The notes under the pieces: model-generated | The model's database searches: none | Told to the model about the DNA's origin: nothing | What the model saw: only the letters and a program-made list of their open reading frames with translations | Translations under genes and position numbers: made by a program | Assembly (NCBI RefSeq): GCF_000497755.1 | Contig: NZ_AYOD01000008.1 | Coordinates: forward strand, 62,001 to 126,000 | Origin: Aliihoeflea sp. 2WW | GTDB lineage: Bacteria; Pseudomonadota; Alphaproteobacteria; Rhizobiales; Rhizobiaceae | DNA length: 64,000 nucleotides | Direction: 5' to 3' | Part shown: piece after piece, positions 8,450-15,552 of the stretch | Position numbering within the stretch: the stretch's first letter is position 1 | Layout of the letters: each line of letters starts with the position of its first letter

Positions 8450-9193
8450 ATGAACCTGATCCGTACTTCGGCGGCAGCCATCGCAATCGCCGCCGTCTCC
8501 GCCCTGCCCGCATTCGCAGCCGATGCCGTCGTCTATGAGGCGCCGGTGGTTCTCGAAGAAGAAGTCGCTTCGGCGATCGACATCGCCTTCGGCGCGACCT
8601 TCACCTCGCGCTATGTCTCGCGCGGCGTCGCCTACACCGACGGCCCGACATTGCAGGGCTATGTCGAGGCTTCCTACGATTGGGCGTATGTCGGCGTCTG
8701 GGCATCGGGTGTTTCCGGCATCAATGCCGATCCGGACAACGTCGAGATCGACGTTTACGGCGGTATCCGCCCGACCTTCGGCAATCTGACGGTCGACATC
8801 GGCTATGTGCACTACTTCTACGACGAGACCGGCGAGTGCTGCGGCGAAGCCTACATCAAGCCGAGCTACCAGTTCACCGACGAGTTCTCGGCAGGTCTCG
8901 AACTCTACCATGACTTCGAAAGCGACGCGACGTACGGCGTTGCCACCGCCGCTGTCGAACTGCCCTACGACTTCACCTTGTCGGGCGGCATCGGCCGGCA
9001 GTTTCAGGACGGCAACGAAGTCGACTGGAACGTAGGCCTTTCCTACACCTACGCCGACCTGGTCACCTTCGACGTCCGTTACCACGACTCCGATTTCAAC
9101 CGCGAATACTTCGTGGCATCGGTGTCCTTCGACACCTCGTTCAACTCGGTTCGCGAGATGTTCGCCGGCGGTCAGTTCGGCGGCGGTCGCTGA
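8450..9193 (+). CDS. TorF family putative porin (outer membrane beta-barrel)
   Basis: 247 residues. A clear signal peptide (MNLIRTSAAAIAIAAV, cleavage near AFAAD, residue 24) is followed by alternating amphipathic strands rich in Tyr, Asp and Gly, as in small beta-barrel porins. The segment FTSRYVSRGVAYTDGPTLQGY near residue 50 is the usual opening of the family described as conserved hypothetical/TorF putative porin (S-x-Y-x-x-R-G followed by P-x-x-Q). It would sit in the outer membrane; the transported solute is unknown. A strong ribosome-binding site precedes ATG 8450 and a perfect terminator hairpin follows, so it is a monocistronic unit. Confidence 0.85.
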   Translation: MNLIRTSAAAIAIAAVSALPAFAADAVVYEAPVVLEEEVASAIDIAFGATFTSRYVSRGVAYTDGPTLQGYVEASYDWAYVGVWASGVSGINADPDNVEIDVYGGIRPTFGNLTVDIGYVHYFYDETGECCGEAYIKPSYQFTDEFSAGLELYHDFESDATYGVATAAVELPYDFTLSGGIGRQFQDGNEVDWNVGLSYTYADLVTFDVRYHDSDFNREYFVASVSFDTSFNSVREMFAGGQFGGGR

Positions 9194-9220
9194 TTTCTTA
9201 GCCTGCACCTCCCAGACCTG

Positions 9221-9251
9221 GCCCGCCGAGGCGACTCGGCGGGCCTTTTTT
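9221..9251 (+). terminator. Rho-independent terminator of the porin gene
   Basis: GCCCGCCGAG-GCGA-CTCGGCGGGC is a 10-bp perfect stem with a four-base loop, followed by CTTTTTTG. It begins 28 bases after the porin stop and precedes the aminotransferase gene. Confidence 0.92.
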
Positions 9252-9308
9252 GTTGTCATTCAACATGTTGGGGAGTAGTGCGACGGCACAGATTCAGGAG
9301 CCCGCCGC

Positions 9309-10415
9309 ATGATCCGCCCTCACCTCACACCGCTCGCCGAAACGCTGCCCGCCACCGTGCCGTTCGTCGGGCCCGAAGCGCAGGAGCGCGCCCGCGGCAA
9401 GGCCTTCAAGGCGCGGATCGGAGCCAACGAAAGCGGGTTCGGTCCGTCGCCGAAAGTGCAGGCCGCCATCGCGGCGGCAGCGGGCGAAATGTGGATGTAT
9501 GGCGACCCGGAAAGTGCCGAATTACGCAAAAGGCTGGCTGAAAAGCACGAAGTTTCAGCCCAAAACATCGTCATTGGCGAAGGAATTGACGGGCTTTTGG
9601 GGCTGATCGTGCGACTTTGGGCCGATAAAAACACCCCTGTCGTCACTTCGCTCGGCGCCTATCCAACCTTCAACTACCATGTCGCCGGGTTCGGCGCGCG
9701 GCTTGTCACCGTGCCTTACGAGGACGACCGCGAGAGCCTTTCGGCGCTCCTCGACGCGGTGAAACGCGAGAATGCGCCGCTGGTCTATCTGGCCAATCCG
9801 GACAACCCAATGGGCACCTGGTGGCCGGCGGTGGACATCCAGCGTTTCATCGACGAGCTGCCGGAAACGACGATGCTTGTCCTCGATGAAGCCTATGGCG
9901 AGACGGCGCCGGAGGGCACCTTGCCGCCGCTCGACGTGACGCGGCCGAACGTGGTGCGCATGCGCACCTTTTCAAAGGCTTACGGGCTCGCCGGCCTGCG
10001 CTGCGGCTACGCGATCGGCGAGACGACGACGATCAATGCGTTCGAGAAAGTGCGTAATCATTTCGGCATGACCCGCATGGCGCAGGTTGCCGCCCTGGCC
10101 GCACTCGACGACGATGACTATCTGCAAAGCGTCATTTCGCAGGTCGCCGCGTGCCGCGACAGGCTGACGAAGATCGCCGCCGACAACGGCCTCGCGTCGA
10201 TCCCATCCGCCACCAATTTCGTCGCGATCGACTGCGGCAGCGACGGTCCCTTCGCGCTGAAGGTCATGCAGGCGTTGATTTCGCGCGACGTTTTCGTGCG
10301 CAAGCCGATGGCGCCGGGGCTCGACCGTTGTATCCGCGTTTCCGTCGGACCGGCGGCCGAAATCGATATCTTCGAGCGCGAGTTGCCCTTTGCGCTGGAG
10401 GAGGCGCGGGGCTGA
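9309..10415 (+). CDS. Pyridoxal-phosphate aminotransferase, class I/II (HisC-like)
   Basis: 368 residues from ATG 9309. The fold-type I aminotransferase motifs are in order: ANESGFGPSP at the start, YLANPDNPMGTWW (substrate and PLP region), VLDEAYGE (PLP-binding Asp), and RTFSKAYGLAGLRCGYAIG with the PLP lysine at residue 223. The layout is that of histidinol-phosphate aminotransferase and its relatives, about 360 residues long. No histidine genes are nearby and many rhizobial genomes carry several HisC paralogues, so the exact substrate (histidinol phosphate, phenylalanine/tyrosine or other) is open. Preceded by a terminator, so probably its own promoter. It converges on a small gene, stop next to stop. 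Confidence 0.88.
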   Translation: MIRPHLTPLAETLPATVPFVGPEAQERARGKAFKARIGANESGFGPSPKVQAAIAAAAGEMWMYGDPESAELRKRLAEKHEVSAQNIVIGEGIDGLLGLIVRLWADKNTPVVTSLGAYPTFNYHVAGFGARLVTVPYEDDRESLSALLDAVKRENAPLVYLANPDNPMGTWWPAVDIQRFIDELPETTMLVLDEAYGETAPEGTLPPLDVTRPNVVRMRTFSKAYGLAGLRCGYAIGETTTINAFEKVRNHFGMTRMAQVAALAALDDDDYLQSVISQVAACRDRLTKIAADNGLASIPSATNFVAIDCGSDGPFALKVMQALISRDVFVRKPMAPGLDRCIRVSVGPAAEIDIFERELPFALEEARG

Positions 10416-10649
10416 TCAGCCGGCGGCGAGGTCGGCGAAGAGGGCGCGGAGCCTTGTCGGTCCCTCGCCTTTCGCATCGCTCGCGTCGATGCGGCTGACC
10501 TCCCGTGCCGCGGCCTGCTGCCGGTCGGCGTCGGCGGGGAGCCACATCAGCCAGGCGAGGAAGACCTCCTCGGGCTCAGGTTGCCGGCGCGGGACGAGTG
10601 CGGGACGCGAGGGTGCCGGCGTCAGGCCGAACTGGCGTGCCTGACCCAT
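10416..10649 (-). CDS. Small hypothetical protein, third gene of the oxygenase operon
   Basis: 77 residues from ATG 10649, which begins one base after the stop of the reductase gene, so it is probably co-translated. I do not recognise the family. The protein has a basic, proline-rich first third and one hydrophobic stretch, EEVFLAWLMWLPADAD (about residues 26-41), too short to be a confident membrane helix, then a charged helix ending ALFADLAAG. Arguments for a real gene are the tight coupling and the lack of a better reading frame in this interval. The in-frame ATG at 10739 would lie inside the reductase gene and is rejected. Confidence 0.6.
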   Translation of the reverse strand: MGQARQFGLTPAPSRPALVPRRQPEPEEVFLAWLMWLPADADRQQAAAREVSRIDASDAKGEGPTRLRALFADLAAG

Positions 10650-10650
10650 C

Positions 10651-11739
10651 CTAAGCCTCCACCGTGACAGGTCCGAGCGGACGCGAGCAGCAGGCGAGGA
10701 TGTAGCCTTCCTCGATCTCGTGATCGAGAATGCCGCCATTGTGGCTCATCTCGACCTCGCCGGAAATCTTCATGGTCTTGCAGGTGCCGCAGAGGCCGAA
10801 CTCGCAGGCTGCCGGGATGCGGATGCCGGCCGCGCGGGCTGTCTGGAGGACGGTCTGGCCGGGCAGGCACGGCGCCTCGACGTCGGAGAGCGCGAAGCGC
10901 ACCGGCTGTGCATCGGCCGGCGGTTCGGCGGCGATCTCCTCCTCGAACGGCGCCTGGATGCGCTCGATCGCCGGCGCGCCGAAGCTTTCCTGGTGATAGT
11001 GCGCCATGTCGAAACCGGCCACCTCGAGCATCTCGCGCACTGCGCGCATGAAGGGGTCGGGGCCGCAGCAGAAAATCTCGCGCTCGCGGAAATCGGGCGC
11101 CAGCAAGGGCAAGCGCACCGCATCGATGCGGCCCATGTGACCGAACCAGCTTTCGCGGCTCGACCGCTCCTCGATCAGGAAACCCAGCGACAGGCCGGGC
11201 ATGTGCGCGCCCAGAAGCTCGAGTTCCTTGCGGAAGATGATCTCTTCGGGCCGCCGTGCGCAGTTGACGAAGGCGACATCGGTCTGCGGGGTGAAATCGT
11301 TCAGCCAGCGCAGCATGGACATCATCGGCGTGATGCCGGAACCGGCCGAGATGAAGAGGTATTTTGCCGCCGGGTGGTTGTGCAGCGAGAAGGTGCCGGA
11401 CGGGCCGAAGGCGCGGATATGATCGCCGGGCCGCAGGTGATCGAACATCCAGCGCGTGCCGAGCGAATCCTTCTGCGCCTTGACCGTGACGGCGATGGAG
11501 AAGGGCCGGGAGGGGCTGGAGGACAGCGTGTAGGTCCGCATCAGCGGATCGGGCGCGGCGGGGAGTTCGAGCGTGATGAACTGGCCGGGCTGGTAGCGGA
11601 ACCAGGTCTGGCTGTCTGAGCGGAAGGTGAAGGTCTTGACGTCGGGCGCCTCGTCGACGACGCGCAGGCATTCGAGCACCTGGAGCCGGTCGTCCCAGGG
11701 GGTCATTTCGTCGAGGTATTTGTAGAGGTGGGCGGTCAT
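10651..11739 (-). CDS. gbcB: Ferredoxin-NAD(P) reductase with C-terminal 2Fe-2S domain (GbcB-like)
   Basis: 362 residues from ATG 11739. Domain order: FAD-binding barrel with LMRTYTLSSSPS (R-x-Y-T/S, about residue 67), NAD(P)-binding domain starting FISAGSGITPMMSML near 150 and containing the CCGPDPFM loop near 245, and a C-terminal plant-type [2Fe-2S] ferredoxin with CEFGLCGTCKTM plus a distal cysteine in ILACCSRPL. This is the architecture of the reductase that feeds electrons to glycine betaine monooxygenase and to related Rieske demethylases. It is the second gene after the Rieske oxygenase on the same strand, separated by a palindromic repeat of about 150 bases. The exact oxygenase substrate is inferred from family, not proven. 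Confidence 0.88.
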   Translation of the reverse strand: MTAHLYKYLDEMTPWDDRLQVLECLRVVDEAPDVKTFTFRSDSQTWFRYQPGQFITLELPAAPDPLMRTYTLSSSPSRPFSIAVTVKAQKDSLGTRWMFDHLRPGDHIRAFGPSGTFSLHNHPAAKYLFISAGSGITPMMSMLRWLNDFTPQTDVAFVNCARRPEEIIFRKELELLGAHMPGLSLGFLIEERSSRESWFGHMGRIDAVRLPLLAPDFREREIFCCGPDPFMRAVREMLEVAGFDMAHYHQESFGAPAIERIQAPFEEEIAAEPPADAQPVRFALSDVEAPCLPGQTVLQTARAAGIRIPAACEFGLCGTCKTMKISGEVEMSHNGGILDHEIEEGYILACCSRPLGPVTVEA

Positions 11740-11772
11740 GGGTGTTGACCTTGAAGTTCGAGCTTCGTCGCG

Positions 11773-11926
11773 CCCCCCTCTGTCCTGCCGGACATCTCCC
11801 CCTCAAGGGGGGAGATCAATCTCGTTGTGATCGAACGCGTTCTGCAACGTTGCAAGAACGGCGCTTCCATTGCCATCGCGTGATCTCCCCCCTTGAGGGG
11901 GAGATGTCCGGCAGGACAGAGGGGGG
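11773..11926. repeat. Inverted pair of REP/RIME-like elements (46-bp perfect arms)
   Basis: Bases 11773-11818 and 11881-11926 are perfect 46-base reverse complements separated by 62 bases. Each arm contains its own hairpin (CTCCCCC-TCAA-GGGGGAG type). The spacer holds a further palindrome, GCAACGTTGC at 11844-11853 flanked by CGTTCT and AGAACG with one bulged A. It lies between the oxygenase and reductase genes of one operon. It resembles rhizobial intergenic mosaic repeats; related sequences occur at 16530-16576, 20658-20793 and 36871-36930. Confidence 0.9.
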
Positions 11927-11953
11927 TGCTGGCGGATACGTTGAACATGTCGC

Positions 11954-13201
11954 TCACGCCACCGACCGCAGCGCGGGCTTGGCGCCGCCCGTCAGCCTCT
12001 CCTCGGCGAAGCGGCAGTACCAATCCACGAACTGCATGACGCCGCCTTCGTGCTCCTCGGAATACGGCCCCGGCCGATACGCCGGCGAGGCGATGCCGAA
12101 GGCGTTTTCTTCGACGATGCGGCGGTCCTGGTCGTTGGTTTCGGTCCAGACATGGGTGAGTTCGGCAAGGTCGTAGTCGACGCCCTTGACGGCATCCTTG
12201 TGGACGAGCCATTTGGTCGTCACGGCCGTCTCAGTCGCGCTGATCGGCAGGACGCGGAAGGTGACGGCGTGGTCGCCGAGAACGTGGTTCCAGGTCGTTG
12301 GATAATGGAAAAGCAGGAGCGAGCCGATGCGGTCGGTGGTGACGGTGTCGGAGAGGTTCTTCTTCACCGCGCGCTTGCCCGTCATCGTGTAGCTGACGGC
12401 ATCACGCAGGAGCGGGACACGGGTGACGCGGTGCTGGCCGGTGGCGGCGATTTCGAATCTGGACGGCAGGCCTGCTGCCTCACACTTCTGCCAATGCGCG
12501 ACGATTTCCGGGTCGCTTTCGGCGGCCTGGACGCCGGTGACTGTCGGCGCTTCGGGGAAGGTCTTGCATAGCTCGGGGTGGTTGCCCGCGCAGTGATAGC
12601 ACTCGCGGTTGTTCTCCCAGACGAGCTTCCAGTTGCCCTTTTCGATGATGGTCGATTCGAAGGCGATCTTCGTTTCCATCAGCCGGTGCGGCGCGAGATA
12701 GGGTTCGACCTGCGCGCGGACGGGCGCGAAGTCGGCAGGCTCATCGGCGAGGCAGATGAAGAGATATCCGGCAACGCTTTCGCAGGCGACCGGCTTCAGG
12801 CCGAATTGCGAAGCGTCGAACCCGGCGCCCATCTGGCGGGCAAAGACGAGGCGGCCGTCGAGATCGTAGGTCCACTGATGGTAGGGGCAGACGAGCTTGG
12901 CTGCCGTGCCCTTTGCCGCCGTGCAGACGCGCGAGCCGCGATGGCGGCAGGTGTTGTGGAAGGCGCGGATCGCGCCCTTGGCGTCGCGCACCACGACGAC
13001 GGGATAATCGCCAATCTGCACGGTGAAATAGCTGCCGGGCTTCGGCAATTCGCAATCATGACCGATGAAGAGCCAGTCGCGATACCAGATCAGATCGAGA
13101 TCGAGCCGGTAGAAATCCGGATCGGTGTAGAACGCCTGTTCGAGGCTGTAGCCGGGTTTACGGCGCTGGAGCCGGTCCAGCATTTCGTTGCGCGCATCCA
13201 T
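11954..13201 (-). CDS. gbcA: Rieske oxygenase alpha subunit, glycine betaine monooxygenase-like (GbcA)
   Basis: 415 residues from ATG 13201, preferred over an ATG 18 bases upstream because AGGACAGGAC lies just before it. The N-terminal Rieske domain has C85-x-H87 and C105-x2-H108 (CRHRGS and CPYHQW). The catalytic domain has the mononuclear iron ligands in ENNRECYHCAGNH (H-x4-H). The whole sequence resembles GbcA, which demethylates glycine betaine to dimethylglycine with release of formaldehyde, using O2 and electrons from GbcB; stachydrine or carnitine demethylases are alternatives. A cobalamin riboswitch lies upstream on the same strand, implying repression by vitamin B12 derivatives, which is unusual for a betaine catabolic gene. 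Confidence 0.87.
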   Translation of the reverse strand: MDARNEMLDRLQRRKPGYSLEQAFYTDPDFYRLDLDLIWYRDWLFIGHDCELPKPGSYFTVQIGDYPVVVVRDAKGAIRAFHNTCRHRGSRVCTAAKGTAAKLVCPYHQWTYDLDGRLVFARQMGAGFDASQFGLKPVACESVAGYLFICLADEPADFAPVRAQVEPYLAPHRLMETKIAFESTIIEKGNWKLVWENNRECYHCAGNHPELCKTFPEAPTVTGVQAAESDPEIVAHWQKCEAAGLPSRFEIAATGQHRVTRVPLLRDAVSYTMTGKRAVKKNLSDTVTTDRIGSLLLFHYPTTWNHVLGDHAVTFRVLPISATETAVTTKWLVHKDAVKGVDYDLAELTHVWTETNDQDRRIVEENAFGIASPAYRPGPYSEEHEGGVMQFVDWYCRFAEERLTGGAKPALRSVA

Positions 13202-13325
13202 GTCCTGTCCTGCCTTCATGCAAGGACTGAACTGGTGGAGATTTCGAAGGAGAAAGGCGCAACGGAGCGATCCGCGCGCACATCCGCCCCTTGACCGCCC
13301 ACCGCGATCAGTCGGTTCTTTACAG

Positions 13326-13513
13326 GTTCAGGCTGGTTTCCGGGCTCAAGAGCCGGTCTATGGATCGCTCCATCGACCTGCCGCAACACCTTCCCAGGCA
13401 GACATGCCCAGTGGCTCCCGTTGCGACGTCACTCCATTTACCGTTGCGGGGGCAGCGCCGGCTTTTCACCGGCTTCCCAATTCTCCACCTCGGTCAGAAG
13501 GCGGCACCTGAAC
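13326..13513 (-). promoter_or_regulatory. Cobalamin (B12) riboswitch
   Basis: Read on the minus strand, all hallmarks are present in order: a closing stem GTTCAGG (13513-13507) with CCTGAAC (13332-13326), GGGAAGCCGGTGAAAAGCCGG (13477-13457), GCTGCCCCCGCAACGGTAA, the B12 box GCCACTGGGC...CTGGGAAGG (about 13415-13389), and the distal GAGCCCGGAAACC (13348-13336). It points at the Rieske oxygenase gene 125 bases downstream and at nothing else on that strand. The 399-base gap 13202-13600 otherwise holds only the leader segment toward gbcA and a short stretch behind purD with nothing recognisable. No U-run terminator is seen, so translational control or Rho is more likely. Confidence 0.95.
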
Positions 13514-13600
13514 TAGCTGCATTGAAGCATTCGCGCGGCGGCTTAGGAAGCTGGAATGCGACATGGGATGAGCATGTGGCGACGCGACGAAAGATCGACG

Positions 13601-14872
13601 TCAGCGGGCCTCGCGCTCGACCTCGCGCCAGCCGATGTCGCGGCGGCAAAAGCCTTCGGGCCAGTCGATCCGGTCGATGGCGGCGTAGGCCTTTTCTCGT
13701 GCGTCGCGAACGGTCCTGGCCATGGCGGTGACGTTGAGGACGCGGCCGCCATTGGCGACGATGTCCTCGCCTTTCCTGGCGGTGCCAGCGTAGAAGATTT
13801 CGACGTCGTCGCCGACCTTGTCAAGGCCGCGAATGACGCTGCCCTTCTTCGGCGTCGCCGGATAGCCTTCGGCGGCGAGCACGACGGTGAGCGCAACCTC
13901 ATCGCGCCAGCGCGCCGACATGTGCGCCAACTGGCCGTCGGCAGCGGCGTTGAGCAGAATCAGGAGATCCTCCTTCAGCCGCATCATCAGGACCTGGCAT
14001 TCGGGATCGCCGAAACGGGTGTTGTATTCGATCAGCTTGGGGCCGTCCTTCGTCAGCATGAGACCGGCGTAGAGTACGCCTGCAAACGGCGCGCCCATCT
14101 CGGCCATGCCCTTCATGGTCGGCTCGACGATCGTTCGCATCACCTCGTCGATGATGGCGGGCGTGAGGATTGGCGCCGGCGAATAGGCGCCCATGCCGCC
14201 GGTATTCGGCCCGGTGTCGCCATCGCCGACGCGCTTGTGGTCCTGCGCGGTGCCGAAGGGCAGCGCGGTCTTGCCGTCGCACAGGCAAAAGAACGAGGCC
14301 TCCTCGCCTTCGAGAAATTCCTCGACGACGACTTCCGCGCCCGCCTCCCCGAACCCGCCCTCAAAGCAGTCGTCGATGGCGGCCAGCGCCTCGTCGAGCG
14401 TCATTGCCACCGTGACGCCCTTGCCGGCGGCGAGGCCATCCGCCTTGATGACGATCGGCGTGCCGAGCTGGCGGATATAGGCCTTCGCCTTGGGGGCGTT
14501 GTTGAAGCGCTGATAGGCGGCGGTGGGGATGTCGTAGCGGGCGCACAGATCCTTGGTGAAGCCCTTCGAACCTTCGAGACGGGCGGCGGCGGCGGAGGGG
14601 CCGAAAACGCGGATGCCGTGGCTGGCGAGCACGTCGGCGAGGCCGGCGACGAGCGGCGCCTCAGGGCCGACGACGACGAGATCGATCGCCATCAGCTTGG
14701 CAAAGGTAGCGATGCTTTCGTGGTCATAGAGGTCGAGCGTCACGCATTCGGCATGCTCGGCGATACCGGGATTGCCTGGCGCGGCATAAAGCTTGGTCAG
14801 CATCGGCGAGGCGGCGATCTTCCAGGCCAGCGCGTGCTCGCGTCCGCCAGCACCGATGAGAAGAATGTTCAT
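13601..14872 (-). CDS. purD: Phosphoribosylamine-glycine ligase (GAR synthetase)
   Basis: 423 residues from ATG 14872, the usual length. N-terminal [18 protein letters not shown] is the PurD opening, followed by [12 protein letters not shown], the ATP-grasp domain with [10 protein letters not shown] and [15 protein letters not shown], and the late [13 protein letters not shown] metal and substrate loop. It joins phosphoribosylamine and glycine with ATP in the second step of purine synthesis. It stands alone: the riboswitch and oxygenase operon lie downstream on the same strand, and yoeB ends 59 bases upstream. No PurR-type site or guanine riboswitch was found in front of it. Confidence 0.97.
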   Translation of the reverse strand: MNILLIGAGGREHALAWKIAASPMLTKLYAAPGNPGIAEHAECVTLDLYDHESIATFAKLMAIDLVVVGPEAPLVAGLADVLASHGIRVFGPSAAAARLEGSKGFTKDLCARYDIPTAAYQRFNNAPKAKAYIRQLGTPIVIKADGLAAGKGVTVAMTLDEALAAIDDCFEGGFGEAGAEVVVEEFLEGEEASFFCLCDGKTALPFGTAQDHKRVGDGDTGPNTGGMGAYSPAPILTPAIIDEVMRTIVEPTMKGMAEMGAPFAGVLYAGLMLTKDGPKLIEYNTRFGDPECQVLMMRLKEDLLILLNAAADGQLAHMSARWRDEVALTVVLAAEGYPATPKKGSVIRGLDKVGDDVEIFYAGTARKGEDIVANGGRVLNVTAMARTVRDAREKAYAAIDRIDWPEGFCRRDIGWREVEREAR

Positions 14873-14931
14873 GACCGCCCTCGTTTCAGCTTCAAGAGGC
14901 GGCGATAGGGGGTGGCGGAAGCGAGGTCAAG

Positions 14932-15204
14932 TCAGCGGCCGTAATGGAACCGGCAGGCTGCGATTTCCAACGCCTGCGCATCGCCCTTGCCGGTGACGCG
15001 GTAGACCAGGCGATGCTCGTTGTCGATGCGACGCGACCACCACCCGGCCATGTCGTTGCGCAGAGGCTCGGGCTTGCCGAGGCCGCGAAAGGGGCTGCGG
15101 CGTGCGTCCTTAATCAGCGTGTTGATCTTTTCGAGAGTATCGCGGTCGTGGGATTGCCAATGGATGTAGTCTTCCCAGGACCGTCCGGAAAAGATGACGA
15201 TCAC
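14932..15204 (-). CDS. yoeB: Toxin YoeB (Txe family mRNA interferase)
   Basis: 90 residues, the usual size. The family features are all visible: WEDYIHWQSHDRDTLEKIN at the N-terminus, the PFRGLGKPEPLR motif, the RRIDNEHRLVYRV strand with the catalytic Glu and Arg, and the C-terminal CRFHYGR, which corresponds to the C-x-x-H-Y-x ending with the catalytic histidine. YoeB binds the ribosomal A site and cuts mRNA during translation. Its ATG overlaps the antitoxin stop by 4 bases, so production is coupled to the antitoxin. Confidence 0.95.
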   Translation of the reverse strand: MIVIFSGRSWEDYIHWQSHDRDTLEKINTLIKDARRSPFRGLGKPEPLRNDMAGWWSRRIDNEHRLVYRVTGKGDAQALEIAACRFHYGR

Positions 15205-15455
15205 GGCTCGATCAGCTCGCGCTCGAAGCCTCTGCCTGCATCGAGTTCAGCCATGGAGGCGCGCAGGCGCTCGGCGTTGGCGGGAGAGGATAGGAGATGC
15301 AGCGTTTCCTGCATTCCCTCCCATTCCGACAAGGGCATGACGACGACCGGCTCGCGGTTGCGGCGGGTGACGATGAGCTTGTCGCGATCGTCAAGTACCT
15401 TCTCGATGTAACGGGCGATGTTGGCGCGGAACTCGGTGAGATTGGCGACGATCAT
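15201..15455 (-). CDS. yefM: Antitoxin YefM (Phd/YefM family)
   Basis: 84 residues from ATG 15455. The N-terminal Phd/YefM DNA-binding fold is shown by NLTEFRANIARYIEKVLDDRDKLIVTRR followed by EPVVVMPLSEWEGMQETLHLL; the C-terminal SMAELDAGRGFER tail is the disordered toxin-binding part. It would neutralise YoeB and repress the operon by binding the two TGTACA-type hexamers at 15476-15493, 21 bases upstream of the start. The gene is divergent from ubiA, whose start lies about 100 bases away. Confidence 0.95.
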   Translation of the reverse strand: MIVANLTEFRANIARYIEKVLDDRDKLIVTRRNREPVVVMPLSEWEGMQETLHLLSSPANAERLRASMAELDAGRGFERELIEP

Positions 15456-15475
15456 GGCGGTGGTCTCCGATTAGA

Positions 15476-15493
15476 TGTACATATAGTCGTACA
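15476..15493. promoter_or_regulatory. YefM operator (paired TGTACA hexamers)
   Basis: TGTACA at 15476-15481 and CGTACA at 15488-15493 are spaced 12 bases centre to centre and together form TGTAC-N8-GTACA. TGTACA hexamers with this spacing are the known YefM recognition core in E. coli, so a functional autorepression site is likely. It lies in the divergent yefM/ubiA promoter region and might affect ubiA too. Confidence 0.8.
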
Positions 15494-15552
15494 TTGGAAA
15501 TCGCGCAAACGGATTGCTTGACGCTGCCGGCCCGCACTGCCAATCGAAGGCG

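Noticed and set aside
13556-14908. 450-codon plus-strand frame antisense to purD
   Set aside because: purD is complete and canonical on the minus strand.
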